DNA of 35,881 nt from Alphaproteobacteria bacterium (GTDB lineage Bacteria; Pseudomonadota; Alphaproteobacteria; Bin95), in NCBI GenBank assembly GCA_022827685.1, contig JAJEIH010000134.1:1-35881 (forward strand), given 5' to 3'. The position numbers and the translations under genes are program-made. Below the pieces are notes generated by a model. That model searched no databases. It saw nothing but the letters and a program-made list of their open reading frames with translations, and was not told the origin of the DNA. This document shows positions 15,561-24,057 of this stretch, one piece after another. Numbering within the stretch: the first letter of the stretch is position 1; each line of letters begins with the position of its first letter.

Positions 15561-16595
15561 CTGACCGCCCTCGCCGCTGCCCTGCAACGCCTGGACCTGC
15601 CGAAAGTCGGCCGCGTCTGGCTCGCCGTGCTCGTCATTCTGGCCTCGGTGGCGCTGCTCGATCCGGCGCAGTTCCGTCCGTCCGTTTCCTTCACGCTGGG
15701 CGCGCTCGCGAACACGCTCCCCTTCATCGCCTTCGCGGTGCTGGCAGTTGCGGTGCTGAAGGCGACGGGGGCCGATGCGCTGGTGGCGCGGGCCTTCGTG
15801 GGGCGGGAGAGCCGGATGGTCGTGCTGGCGGCGCTGGTCGGCGGCCTGGCGCCCTTCTGCTCCTGCGAGGTGATCCCGTTCATCGCCGCGCTGCTGGCGC
15901 TCGGCACGCCGGTCTCGGCGGTGATGGCGTTCTGGCTGTCCTCGCCGCTGATCGACCCCGCCGCCTTCCTCATCACTGCGGGCGCGCTCGGCTGGCCCTT
16001 CGCCATCGGCAAGACGGCCGCCGCCGTCGGCGTCGGCCTTCTGGGCGGGTTTGCCATGCAGGCCGCCGTCCGTGCCGGCTTCTTCGCCGCCCCGGTGAAG
16101 CCTCGCGATTCGGGCGGGTGCTGCAGCGCGCCGAGCGCCTTCGGCGGCACGCCGGAATGGCGCTTCTGGGGCAAAGCGGAGCGCCGGCGGGTCTTCGCCG
16201 ACGAGACGAAGGCGAACGCGCTCTTCCTGCTCAAATGGCTGACGCTGGCCTACCTGCTGGAGAGCCTGATGCTGGCATGGCTGCCGGCGGAGGCGATCGC
16301 GGGCGCGGTCGGCGGCGAGGGCCTGCTGCCGATCGTCACCGCGGCGCTGGTGGGCGCGCCCGCCTATCTGAACGGCTATGCCGCCCCGGCGCTGGTCGCA
16401 GGGCTCATCGAGCAGGGCATGACCAACGGCGCCGGCATGGCCTTCATGGTGGCGGGCGCGGTCAGCTGCATCCCGGCCATGACGGCCGTCTATGCGCTGG
16501 TGCGGCGTCCTGTCTTTGCGGCCTATGTCGGACTCGGATTTGCCGGCGCGGTCCTCTCCGGTATCGTCTTCGGAGTGCTGTTCCCGACACTCTGA
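15561..16595 (+). CDS. ArsP-like permease (COG0701/UPF0718), probable CTG start
   Basis: Integral membrane transporter of the family containing ArsP, which exports trivalent organoarsenicals. Several hydrophobic helices are visible. The conserved Pro-Phe-Cys-Ser-Cys-Glu-Val-Ile-Pro-Phe motif is present, and a second cysteine cluster Gly-Gly-Cys-Cys-Ser lies in the central loop. No ATG, GTG or TTG occurs between the in-frame TAA at 15546 and GTG 15627, and starting at 15627 would cut the first membrane helix in half. CTG 15561 has AAGGA at 15547-15551, 9 bases upstream. It restores an amphipathic segment (Leu-Gln-Arg-Leu-Asp-Leu-Pro-Lys) before the helix, giving 344 residues. The substrate is inferred from family and partner. 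Confidence 0.8.
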   Translation: MTALAAALQRLDLPKVGRVWLAVLVILASVALLDPAQFRPSVSFTLGALANTLPFIAFAVLAVAVLKATGADALVARAFVGRESRMVVLAALVGGLAPFCSCEVIPFIAALLALGTPVSAVMAFWLSSPLIDPAAFLITAGALGWPFAIGKTAAAVGVGLLGGFAMQAAVRAGFFAAPVKPRDSGGCCSAPSAFGGTPEWRFWGKAERRRVFADETKANALFLLKWLTLAYLLESLMLAWLPAEAIAGAVGGEGLLPIVTAALVGAPAYLNGYAAPALVAGLIEQGMTNGAGMAFMVAGAVSCIPAMTAVYALVRRPVFAAYVGLGFAGAVLSGIVFGVLFPTL

Positions 16596-16605
16596 GGAGA
16601 ACCCG

Positions 16606-17700
16606 GTGCCCCGCATACCGGTCGAAACCGCCGAATCCCTGATCGGCGAAGCCTTCGCTGCGGCGGGCTGTTCCGACGCCGAGGGCGCGCGCATCGCCGC
16701 CTCCCTCGTCTCGGCCAACCTCGCCGGCCACGACAGCCACGGCATCGTGCGCGTGCCGCGCTATCTGGACATGCTGCACGACGGGCGGGTCGTGGCCGAC
16801 CGGGAGGTGGAGGTGGTGTCGGATACGGGCGCGATGGCCGTGCTCGACGGATGCCTCGGCTTCGGCCAGACCATCGGTCCCCAGGCGGTACAGTGCGGCA
16901 TCGAGAAGGCGCGAGAGGGCGGCGTCGGCGTGGTGGCGCTGCGCAATACCGGCCATCTCGGCCGCATCGGCGAATGGGCCGCGATGGCGGCCGAAGAGGG
17001 GCTGGTCTCGGTCCATTTCGTCAATGCGCGCGGCAGCATCCTGGTCGCCCCCTACGGCGCGCGCGAGCGGCGGTTCTCGACGGCGCCCTTCTGCGTGGCC
17101 GTGCCGCGCGAGGGCCGCGAGCCGCTGGTGCTCGATTTCGCGACTTCCGTGGTCGCGGAAGGCAAGGTGCTGGTCGCGGCCAAGGGCGGCAAGCCGGTGC
17201 CGGACGACGCACTGATCGACGGCGAGGGACGGCGCACGAACGACCCGGCCGCGCTCTACGGCTCCGCCGGGCCCGACGCGCCGCCGCAGTTCCGCGACGG
17301 CAAGGGCGCCATCCGCGCGATGGGCGAGCACAAGGGCTCGGGCCTCGCGCTGATGTGCGAACTGCTGGGCGGCGCGCTCACCGGCAACGGTGTCTGCGGG
17401 CCGACCGACCGGCCCTTCGCCAACGGCATGTTCTCGCTCTATGCCGCGCCGGATGCCTTCGGTTCGGGCCGGGCTTTCGCTCAGGCCGTCGAGGACTATG
17501 TCGAGTGGCTGCTCTCCGCCCGGCCCGCCGACCCGGACATGCCGGTGCTGGTGCCGGGCGATCCGGAGCGCATCACCGCTGCCGAGCGCCGGGCGAACGG
17601 CCTGCCGCTCTCCGGCGACGCCTGGGACGCCATCACCGCATCCGTCCGCGCCACGGGCCTCGCGCCCGAGCGCATCGACGCCCTGCTCGCCAACGACTAG
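16606..17700 (+). CDS. Malate/L-lactate dehydrogenase-family NAD(P)H oxidoreductase
   Basis: The 364-residue protein belongs to the Ldh_2 family (YlbC/YiaK/DpkA type), whose members reduce 2-oxo acids, diketogulonate, ureidoglycolate or cyclic imino acids. Family markers are Gly-His-Asp-Ser-His-Gly-Ile-Val-Arg-Val-Pro, Asn-Thr-Gly-His-Leu-Gly-Arg with the probable catalytic His, and Gly-Glu-His-Lys-Gly-Ser-Gly-Leu-Ala. The start is GTG 16606, with AGGAG at 16595-16599 overlapping the permease stop. The 10-base gap suggests co-transcription with the ArsR/ArsP pair, although the function looks unrelated. Substrate is not determined. Confidence 0.88.
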   Translation: MPRIPVETAESLIGEAFAAAGCSDAEGARIAASLVSANLAGHDSHGIVRVPRYLDMLHDGRVVADREVEVVSDTGAMAVLDGCLGFGQTIGPQAVQCGIEKAREGGVGVVALRNTGHLGRIGEWAAMAAEEGLVSVHFVNARGSILVAPYGARERRFSTAPFCVAVPREGREPLVLDFATSVVAEGKVLVAAKGGKPVPDDALIDGEGRRTNDPAALYGSAGPDAPPQFRDGKGAIRAMGEHKGSGLALMCELLGGALTGNGVCGPTDRPFANGMFSLYAAPDAFGSGRAFAQAVEDYVEWLLSARPADPDMPVLVPGDPERITAAERRANGLPLSGDAWDAITASVRATGLAPERIDALLAND

Positions 17701-17749
17701 ATTCATCCGGCGAGTCCGTAGCGCAAAAAACCGGGGGAGAACGGCCTAA

Positions 17750-18373
17750 ATGATCCATCTGCATAGCTGGAATACGTCCAACGGGCGCAAGATCTCGATC
17801 ATGCTGGAGGAGCTGGGGCTGGAATATCAGTGGCATCCGGTCAATATCGGCAAGGACGAGCAGTTCCATCCCGACTTCCTGAAGATCAGCCCGAACAACC
17901 GCATCCCGGCGATCATCGATCCCGACGGGCCGGACGGCGGGCCGATCTCGCTGTTCGAGAGCGGCGCCATCCTGATCTACCTCGCCGAGAAGACCGGCAG
18001 CGCGCTCTGGCCGACGGAGCCGCGCCGGCGGCTCGAGGTGCTGCAGTGGCTGATGTGGCAGATGGGCGGCGTCGGGCCGATGCAGGGCCAGGCGCACCAT
18101 TTCCGCCGCGCCGCCAAGGTCGAGGTGCCCTACGGCGTCGAGCGCTACACCCAGGAGACCTACCGGCTCTACGGCGTGATGGACCGGCGGCTGGAGGGCC
18201 GTGACTTCCTCTGCGACGACTATTCCATCGCGGATATCGCCGTCTATCCCTGGGCCTGCCGCTATGAGTGGATCGACCTCGACTTCGACCGCTTCCCCAA
18301 TGTGAAGCGCTGGTTCGACATCGTGACCGCGCGCCCCGCCGTCCAGCGCGGCCTCAAGGCGCAGGAGGTCTGA
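17750..18373 (+). CDS. Glutathione S-transferase family protein (Nu/YfcG type)
   Basis: The 207-residue protein has an N-terminal thioredoxin-like domain (1-80) and a C-terminal helical domain. The motif Thr-Ser-Asn-Gly-Arg-Lys and the run Asn-Asn-Arg-Ile-Pro-Ala-Ile match YfcG/YghU-type enzymes, which work as glutathione-dependent disulfide reductases rather than classical conjugating transferases. The Phe-Glu-Ser-Gly-Ala-Ile segment binds the glutathione gamma-glutamyl group. It follows the dehydrogenase by 49 bases and converges with the CoA ligase, whose stop is 14 bases away. Confidence 0.92.
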   Translation: MIHLHSWNTSNGRKISIMLEELGLEYQWHPVNIGKDEQFHPDFLKISPNNRIPAIIDPDGPDGGPISLFESGAILIYLAEKTGSALWPTEPRRRLEVLQWLMWQMGGVGPMQGQAHHFRRAAKVEVPYGVERYTQETYRLYGVMDRRLEGRDFLCDDYSIADIAVYPWACRYEWIDLDFDRFPNVKRWFDIVTARPAVQRGLKAQEV

Positions 18374-18387
18374 CCGGTAGAGGCCGG

Positions 18388-20025
18388 CTAACCCGGCGGG
18401 CGCAGGCGAAAACGCTGGATCTTGCCGGTGGCCGTCTTCGGCAGGGCGTCGGTGAAGACGATGGAGCGCGGATATTTGTAGGGGGCGATCGCCGCCTTGA
18501 CATGCTCTTGCAGGCAGCGGGCCATGGCCTCGTCCGGCTCGGCGCCCTCCGCCAGCACGACATGCGCCTGGACGATCTGGCCGCGCTCGGGGTCCGGGGC
18601 CGCCACGACGGCGCATTCCAGCACCTGCCCGTGCGCCAGCAGCACCGCCTCCACCTCGGGGCCGGCGATGTTGTAGCCGGAGGAGACGATCATGTCGTCA
18701 TTGCGGGCGACGAAGGTGAAATACCCTTCCCCGTCCTGGACGAACCGGTCGCCCGTGACGTTCCAGCCATCGACGACATAGTCCCGCTGGCGGTCGTCGG
18801 CGAGATAGCGGCAGCCCGTCGGCCCGCGCACCATGAGGCGCCCCGGCTCGCCCCTCGGCAGCTCGCGGAAGCGGCCGTCCACCACCTTCGCCTCGTAGCC
18901 GGTGACGGGCCGCCCGGTGCAGCCCGGCCGGGCGTCGTCCAGCCGGTTGGAGATGAAGATGTGCAGCAGTTCGGTCGCGCCGATGCCGTCGAGGATCGGC
19001 TTGCCGGTCTTCTCCACCCACTCCTCGAAGACGGGCGCAGGCAGCGTCTCGCCGGCCGATACCGCGCAGCGCAGCGAGGAGAGGTCCGCGCCCCGGTCCA
19101 TCTCGCGCAGCATCACGCGGTAGGCGGTCGGCGCCGTGAAGCAGATCGTCGCCCTGTACTGCTGGATGAGCTCGATCAGGTTCGGCGGCGAGGCGGTTTC
19201 GAGCAGCGCGGCCGCCGCCCCGAACCTGAGCGGGAAGATCGCGAGCCCGCCGAGTCCGAAGGTGAAGGCGAGCGGCGGCGAGCCGACGAAGATGTCCGCC
19301 GGGGTCACGCCCAGAACCTCCTTCGCATAGCCGTCGGCAACCGCCAGCAGGTCGCGGTGGAAGTGCATCGTCGCCTTGGGTGCGCCGGTGGTGCCGGAGG
19401 TGAAGCCGAGCAAGGCCACGTCGTCCCGCCCGGTCGGTGCGGCCTCGAAGGTCACCGGCTTGTCGAGCGCGGCGCGGTCGAGCTCCGCATCGTGGTTGGC
19501 GGTGCCGTCGAAGCCGACTACCTGGCGGAGGAACCGGCTCTCCTTGGCGCAGAGCGCGAGCTCGTCCATCAGGCGCGTATCGCAGAGCGCAAGGCTGAGC
19601 TCGCATTTGTCCACGATCTGCCCGAGCTCGGCCGCGCGCAGCAGCGGCATGGTGTTGACCGCGACCGCGCCCGCCTTGGTCGCCGCCAGCCAGCAGGCGA
19701 CCATGGCCGGGTTGTTGGCCGAGCGGATCAGCACGCGCTCCCCCGGCTTCAGGCTGAAATCCTCGACGAGGGCGCGGGCGAGCCGGTTGGTCCAGTCGGA
19801 GAGCTCCTTGTAGGTGCGGCGGCGCCCGTTGCCGATCAGCGCAATGCTGTCGCCGAACCCCCGCTCCACCATCCGGTCGGTCAGCTCGACGGCCGCGTTG
19901 AGCCGGTCGGGATAGTCGAGCCCCTCCAAGCTCAGGTTCGGCCATTGCTCCAGGGGCGGCAGCCGGTCGCGGGAGAAGGTGTCCTCGTGCCCGCTCGGGC
20001 CGAGATGCGGGCCGGCGGCAGTCAC
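18388..20025 (-). CDS. abmG: 2-aminobenzoate-CoA ligase (benzoate-CoA ligase family)
   Basis: ATP-dependent acyl-CoA synthetase of 545 residues, predicted to turn anthranilate into anthraniloyl-CoA. The adenylate motif Thr-Ser-Gly-Thr-Thr-Gly-Ala-Pro-Lys spans 209-217, the A5-type segment is Gly-Ile-Gly-Ala-Thr-Glu, and catalytic K535 sits in Thr-Ala-Thr-Gly-Lys-Ile-Gln-Arg. The His-Phe-His-Arg-Asp stretch after the P-loop is typical of aryl-CoA ligases. The start is GTG at 20023-20025, overlapping the MarR stop by 4 bases. Substrate assignment rests on the co-transcribed fused monooxygenase/reductase; benzoate or salicylate remain possible by motif alone. Confidence 0.85.
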   Translation of the reverse strand: MTAAGPHLGPSGHEDTFSRDRLPPLEQWPNLSLEGLDYPDRLNAAVELTDRMVERGFGDSIALIGNGRRRTYKELSDWTNRLARALVEDFSLKPGERVLIRSANNPAMVACWLAATKAGAVAVNTMPLLRAAELGQIVDKCELSLALCDTRLMDELALCAKESRFLRQVVGFDGTANHDAELDRAALDKPVTFEAAPTGRDDVALLGFTSGTTGAPKATMHFHRDLLAVADGYAKEVLGVTPADIFVGSPPLAFTFGLGGLAIFPLRFGAAAALLETASPPNLIELIQQYRATICFTAPTAYRVMLREMDRGADLSSLRCAVSAGETLPAPVFEEWVEKTGKPILDGIGATELLHIFISNRLDDARPGCTGRPVTGYEAKVVDGRFRELPRGEPGRLMVRGPTGCRYLADDRQRDYVVDGWNVTGDRFVQDGEGYFTFVARNDDMIVSSGYNIAGPEVEAVLLAHGQVLECAVVAAPDPERGQIVQAHVVLAEGAEPDEAMARCLQEHVKAAIAPYKYPRSIVFTDALPKTATGKIQRFRLRPPG

Positions 20026-20483
20026 GGCCGGTCCTCGCGAATGGAAGAGAGGGTGTCGATCACGGTCTGCGCTTCGTCATGGCCGATGGCCGCAAGCCGC
20101 CGGTCCACCCAGTCCTCATGCTCGGCTGCCATCGCGGCGAAGGCGGCGGCGCCTGCCTGCGTCAGCCGGACGAGGATCGCGCGGCGGTCGCCCTCCACCG
20201 CCAGGCGCTCCACCAGCCCGTCCGAGACCAGCCGTTCGACGATCCCGGTGACATTGCCGTTGGAGACCATGAGATGGCGCGACAGCTCGCCCATCAGCAG
20301 GCCGCCGGCGTGCCGTTCGAGCGCGGAGAGGACATCGAAGCGGGGCAGCGTCGTGCGATAGGCCGTCCGCATCTCCTCGCGCAGGTCCGCCTCGATCAGG
20401 CGCGTGGTGCGCAGCAGGTTCACCCAGAGGCGCAGGCGCTGCTTGCTGAGGCCGTTTCCGGCCTTGCCGTCCGGACCGCTCAT
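20022..20483 (-). CDS. MarR-family transcriptional regulator
   Basis: The 153-residue winged-helix protein has the recognition region Leu-Met-Val-Ser-Asn-Gly-Asn-Val-Thr-Gly-Ile-Val-Glu-Arg-Leu followed by the wing Val-Glu-Gly-Asp-Arg-Arg-Ala. MarR proteins in aromatic-CoA clusters usually repress until the CoA-thioester substrate binds. ATG at 20481-20483 overlaps the SDR stop as ATGA, and its own stop overlaps the ligase start. It is thus the third of four coupled genes. The AT-rich dyad at 23579-23613, upstream of the operon, is its best candidate site. Confidence 0.92.
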   Translation of the reverse strand: MSGPDGKAGNGLSKQRLRLWVNLLRTTRLIEADLREEMRTAYRTTLPRFDVLSALERHAGGLLMGELSRHLMVSNGNVTGIVERLVSDGLVERLAVEGDRRAILVRLTQAGAAAFAAMAAEHEDWVDRRLAAIGHDEAQTVIDTLSSIREDRP

Positions 20484-21247
20484 ATCTCGCCTCCCGAAAG
20501 CGCGATGGCCTGGCCGTTGACCGCGGCCGTCCCGTCCCGGCACAGCCAGAGCGCCGCCGCGGCGACCTCCTCCGGGTCGATCAGGCGCTGCTGGGGATTG
20601 GACGCGGCAAGGCGTGCGCGGGCGTCCCCGGGGGTCATGCCGGTCGCCTCCGCAATCGTCGCGATGCTGCGTTCGGTCATCTCCGTGTCGAGGAAGCCCG
20701 GGCACAGCGCGTTCACGGTTACACCCGTCCGGGCAACCTCCAGGGCCAGCGCGCGGGTCAGCCCGACCACGCCGTGCTTGGCCGCCGTGTAGGCGGAGAC
20801 ATAGGGATAGCCCTTGAGCCCGGCAGTCGATGAAACGGCGATAAGCCGACCCCATGCGGGATCGCGCATCGCCTTGAGGCCGACCCTCAGCGTCAGGAAC
20901 ACCCCCGTCAGGTTCAACGCGATCATGCGGTCCCAAAGGTCGCGCCCGGTCCGGGTGAAGGGCGCGCTCTCGGCCGCGCCCGCATTCGCGACGACGATAT
21001 CGACGGGGCCGGCCCGGTCGAACAGCGCTTCCACGGACGCCTCGTCGGTCACGTCCGCCACCGTCCAGGCGATCTTCTCATGGCGCGCGGCGACGGCCTT
21101 GAGCGCGTCCGCCCGTCGCCCGGCGATGCGGACCCCGGCGCCCGCATTCGCGAAGGCGAGCGCCATCGCCGCGCCGACCCCGGAGCCGCCGCCCGTCACC
21201 ACCGCGCTCCTGCCGGCAAGCGGCGCGTTGTCGGTCCCGTTCGTCAT
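20480..21247 (-). CDS. SDR dehydrogenase, 3-hydroxyacyl-CoA type
   Basis: Classical short-chain dehydrogenase of 255 residues: Thr-Gly-Gly-Gly-Ser-Gly-Val-Gly cofactor loop near residue 18, Asn-Ala-Gly-Ala, a catalytic Ser in Val-Ser-Ser-Thr-Ala and Tyr-Thr-Ala-Ala-Lys. It sits between the anthraniloyl-CoA monooxygenase/reductase and the regulator, overlapping both neighbours by 4 bases. This suggests oxidation of a cyclic or ring-opened hydroxyacyl-CoA intermediate of the same pathway. The exact substrate cannot be inferred from sequence. Confidence 0.9.
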   Translation of the reverse strand: MTNGTDNAPLAGRSAVVTGGGSGVGAAMALAFANAGAGVRIAGRRADALKAVAARHEKIAWTVADVTDEASVEALFDRAGPVDIVVANAGAAESAPFTRTGRDLWDRMIALNLTGVFLTLRVGLKAMRDPAWGRLIAVSSTAGLKGYPYVSAYTAAKHGVVGLTRALALEVARTGVTVNALCPGFLDTEMTERSIATIAEATGMTPGDARARLAASNPQQRLIDPEEVAAAALWLCRDGTAAVNGQAIALSGGEI

Positions 21248-23529
21248 ACACGCATTCCCATGCCTTCACCGCGCCCGGCGAGGCGGCGCAACTGGTCCCG
21301 CCCGGCGAGGTAGGGGACCGGCCATTCCGCCATCTCGTCGCCGAGCGCGGCGGCGGCGTGCAGCGTCCAGTAGGGATCGGTCAGATGGGGCCGGCCCAGG
21401 CAGACAAGATCGGCCCGGCCGGCGAGAAGGATCGTGTTCACATGGTCCGGGGCGTAGATGTTGCCGACCGCCATGGTCGGGGCGCCGGTCTCGTTGCGGA
21501 TGCGGTCGGAGAAGGGCGTCTGGAACATGCGCCCGTAGACCGGCACCGCCTCGGTCGAGGTCTGTCCGGCGGAGACATTGACGATATCGACGCCGGCCGC
21601 GACGAACATCGAGGCGACCGCGACCGCCTCCGCCGGCGTGACGCCCCGCTCCCCGACCCAGTCGTTCGCGGAAATGCGCACCGACATCGGCTTCTCCCCG
21701 GGCCACACGGCGCGCATCGCGGAGAAGACCTCCAGCGGATAGCGCATCCGGTTCTCGAGCGTCCCGCCATAGGCGTCCGTGCGCACATTCGACAGCGGCG
21801 AGATGAAGGACGAAATGAGATAGCCGTGGGCGGCGTGCAGCTCGATCATGTCGAAACCGGCCCGGTCCGCCATGGCGGCGGCGGCCGCGAACCGGTCCCG
21901 GACCGCGTCCATGTCGGCCCGGTCCATGGCGCGGGGGACCGCATTGCGGGGCGACCAGGGGATCGCCGAGGCGGAAATCAGGGGCCAGTTGCCGTCTGGC
22001 AGCGGCGCGTCCATCTCCTCCCAGCCGAGTTGCGTCGAGCCCTTGCGGCCCGAATGGCCGATCTGGCAGCAGATCCGGGCCTGCGTCTCCGCGTGGACGA
22101 AATCGGTCAGCCGCCGCCAGGCCGCCTCGTGCTCCGGCGCATAGAGGCCGGTGCAGCCGGGCGTGATCCGGCCTTCGGGGCTCACGCAGGTCATCTCGAC
22201 CGTGACCAGCCCCGCACCCCCCTTCGCCCGCTCGGCGTAATGCGCGAAATGCCAGTCGGTCGGCCGGCCGTCGACCGCCTTGTACTGGGCCATCGGGGAC
22301 ACCGCCACGCGGTTCGCGAGCGTCATGTCCCTGAGCTTGAACGGCGCGAACATCGGCGCGCGGCGGGCATTGGAGCCCGCCTGCCTCTGGAACCAGGTCT
22401 CCGCCGATTCCAGCCACTTGCCGTCGCGCAGGCGCAGGTTCTCGTGGCCGATCCGCTGGCTGCGGGTCAGCAGCGCATAGTTGAACTGCACGGGGTCGAG
22501 ATGGAGATAGCGCTCAAGCTCCTCGAACCATTCCGTCGAGTTGCGCGCCGCCGACTGCAGCCTCAGCACCTCCAGCCGGCGTTCTTCCTCGTAGCGCGCG
22601 AAGGCCTGCGCCAGGTCCGGCTCGGCGTTCACCAGCTCCGCCAGCAGGATCGCGCTCTCCAGGGCCAGCTTGGTGCCGGAGCCGATGGAAAAGTGGGCGG
22701 TGGCGGCGGCGTCGCCCAGCAGCGCCAGGTTCCCGTGGCTCCAGCGCCCGCAGAGCACCCGGTTGAAGTTGAGCCAGGCCGAGCCGCGCAGATGGCGCGC
22801 ATTGGAGACCAGCCGGTTGCCGCCGAGATATTTCCCGAAGACCGCCTCGCAGACCCCGATGCTCTCCTCCTGCGTCATCCCGTCGAAGCCCCAGGCGGAC
22901 CAGGTCTCCTCCGAGCATTCGACGATGAAGGTCGCGGTGTCCTCGTCGAACTGGTAGGCATGCGCCCACATCCAGCCCCTGGCTGTCTTCTCGAACAGGA
23001 AGGTGAAGGCGTCGTCGAACTTCTGGCGCGTGCCGAGCCAGACGAACTTGCAGGCGCGCACGTCGATCTCGGGCCTGAAGATGTCGGCGAAGGCGGCGCG
23101 CGCCTTCGAGTTGACCCCGTCCGCCGCCACGACGAGATCGTATTCCGCCATGAGCGCCGGAATGTCGTCGATTTCCGTCTCGAACCGGAGCTCGACCCCG
23201 AGCGCCCGCGCGCGCTCCTGCAGCAGCATGAGGAGCCGCCTGCGCCCGATGCCGCAGAACCCGTGGCCGCCGGAGACCGTCGTCACGCCCCGGTAGTGAA
23301 CGGCGATATCGTCCCACCGGGCGAAGTGCGAGCGGATCGCCTCGGCGCTTTCCGGGTCGTTTCCTGCGAGATTGTCGAGCGTCTCGTCGGAGAGGACCAC
23401 GCCCCAGCCGAACGTGTCGTCGGGGCGGTTGCGCTCGAAGACGGCGACCTCGTGCGAGGGATCGCGCAGCTTCGTGCTTATCGCGAAATACAGTCCCGCC
23501 GGACCGCCGCCGAGGCATGCCGTCTTCAT
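21244..23529 (-). CDS. abmA: 2-aminobenzoyl-CoA monooxygenase/reductase (fused flavoprotein)
   Basis: The 761-residue fusion has two parts. Residues 1-~385 are a group A FAD monooxygenase: Gly-Gly-Gly-Pro-Ala-Gly at 7-12, Asp-Gly near 137-138 and Leu-Gly-Asp-Ala at 271-274. Residues ~393-761 are an old-yellow-enzyme FMN reductase starting Phe-Ala-Pro-Phe-Lys-Leu and including His-Ala-Ala-His-Gly-Tyr-Leu. This architecture is that of the Azoarcus enzyme that hydroxylates and then reduces the ring of anthraniloyl-CoA to 2-amino-5-oxocyclohex-1-enecarboxyl-CoA. Database entries often call it salicylyl-CoA 5-hydroxylase, but the C-terminal half favours anthraniloyl-CoA. ATG at 23527-23529 has an AGGGAGA-type site; a TTG 30 bases upstream is less likely. 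It is the first gene of the operon. Confidence 0.92.
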   Translation of the reverse strand: MKTACLGGGPAGLYFAISTKLRDPSHEVAVFERNRPDDTFGWGVVLSDETLDNLAGNDPESAEAIRSHFARWDDIAVHYRGVTTVSGGHGFCGIGRRRLLMLLQERARALGVELRFETEIDDIPALMAEYDLVVAADGVNSKARAAFADIFRPEIDVRACKFVWLGTRQKFDDAFTFLFEKTARGWMWAHAYQFDEDTATFIVECSEETWSAWGFDGMTQEESIGVCEAVFGKYLGGNRLVSNARHLRGSAWLNFNRVLCGRWSHGNLALLGDAAATAHFSIGSGTKLALESAILLAELVNAEPDLAQAFARYEEERRLEVLRLQSAARNSTEWFEELERYLHLDPVQFNYALLTRSQRIGHENLRLRDGKWLESAETWFQRQAGSNARRAPMFAPFKLRDMTLANRVAVSPMAQYKAVDGRPTDWHFAHYAERAKGGAGLVTVEMTCVSPEGRITPGCTGLYAPEHEAAWRRLTDFVHAETQARICCQIGHSGRKGSTQLGWEEMDAPLPDGNWPLISASAIPWSPRNAVPRAMDRADMDAVRDRFAAAAAMADRAGFDMIELHAAHGYLISSFISPLSNVRTDAYGGTLENRMRYPLEVFSAMRAVWPGEKPMSVRISANDWVGERGVTPAEAVAVASMFVAAGVDIVNVSAGQTSTEAVPVYGRMFQTPFSDRIRNETGAPTMAVGNIYAPDHVNTILLAGRADLVCLGRPHLTDPYWTLHAAAALGDEMAEWPVPYLAGRDQLRRLAGRGEGMGMRV

Positions 23530-23578
23530 GCCTCTCTCCCTTGCCGATACGCCGGACAAGAATGCGCTGCCCGGGATT

Positions 23579-23613
23579 TTATTTCAAGTATAAATTATAT
23601 AAAGTTGAAATAA
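23579..23613. promoter_or_regulatory. AT-rich dyad, putative MarR operator and divergent promoter
   Basis: TTATTTCAA (23579-23587) and TTGAAATAA (23605-23613) are perfect 9-base inverted repeats around a 17-base AT-only-rich spacer holding TATAAAT/TATATAA, suitable as -10 boxes in either direction. It is by far the most AT-rich spot of the neighbourhood and lies in the 107-base gap between the monooxygenase/reductase and RidA genes. A MarR repressor is encoded in the adjacent operon. Confidence 0.65.
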
Positions 23614-23636
23614 TTCACGAGCAGGGGAGAACCACC

Positions 23637-24038
23637 ATGACGGGCATCGCAGTGCATCCCGAGGGCTGGAAGCCCACCAGGGGCTATTCCAGCGGCATGA
23701 TCGCGGAGGGCCGCACGCTCCATGTCGCCGGACAGATCGGCTGGAACGCCGAACAGCGCTTCGAGCACTATGACTTCGCCGGCCAGGCAGCGCAGGCGCT
23801 CCGGAACGTCGTCACGGTCGTGGAGGCGGCCGGGGGCAAGGCGGAGGACATCGTCCGCCTCAACTGGTACGTCACCGACAAGCGCGGCTATCTGGCGAAG
23901 CAGAGAGAGCTGGGCGAAGCCTACCGCGCCGTCATGGGCCGCCACTTCCCGGCGATGACCCTGCTGGTCGTGTCGGGCCTCGCGGAGGACGAGGCGCTGG
24001 TGGAGATCGAGGCGACGGCGGTGCTGGACCGGCCCTGA
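23637..24038 (+). CDS. RidA-family enamine/imine deaminase, arginine-less subgroup
   Basis: The 133-residue protein has the YjgF/RidA chorismate-mutase-like fold, with Val-Ala-Gly-Gln-Ile-Gly-Trp and Val-Glu-Ile-Glu-Ala-Thr-Ala-Val near the end. The arginine of canonical RidA (R105 in Escherichia coli) aligns with glycine in Val-Val-Ser-Gly-Leu, so classical 2-aminoacrylate deamination is unlikely. It diverges from the anthraniloyl-CoA monooxygenase/reductase operon across a shared dyad. That enzyme makes a cyclic enamine thioester, and hydrolytic removal of its amino group is a fitting task for this protein. ATG 23637 has AGGGGAG upstream; a longer frame would cover the operator. The 2-aminomuconate deaminases also belong here but need partners absent nearby. 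Confidence 0.9.
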   Translation: MTGIAVHPEGWKPTRGYSSGMIAEGRTLHVAGQIGWNAEQRFEHYDFAGQAAQALRNVVTVVEAAGGKAEDIVRLNWYVTDKRGYLAKQRELGEAYRAVMGRHFPAMTLLVVSGLAEDEALVEIEATAVLDRP

Positions 24039-24057
24039 CGGCGGCGGAAAATCCGCA

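Noticed and set aside
18268-20361. 697-codon plus-strand frame opposite the CoA ligase and MarR genes
   Set aside because: Antisense to motif-bearing genes, with arginine-rich low-complexity composition.
21244-23529. Salicylyl-CoA 5-hydroxylase as the name for the fused flavoprotein
   Set aside because: That enzyme has only the monooxygenase half; the C-terminal old-yellow-enzyme domain and the RidA partner favour anthraniloyl-CoA.
21358-23613. 751-codon plus-strand frame opposite the fused monooxygenase/reductase
   Set aside because: Antisense shadow; the minus-strand protein has intact FAD and FMN domains.
4857-24038. A complete nba-type 3-hydroxyanthranilate pathway made of the dioxygenase, the RidA protein and the MhpD-type hydratase
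   Set aside because: The three genes belong to separate operons, and the carboxymuconate-semialdehyde decarboxylase and aminomuconate-semialdehyde dehydrogenase are missing.
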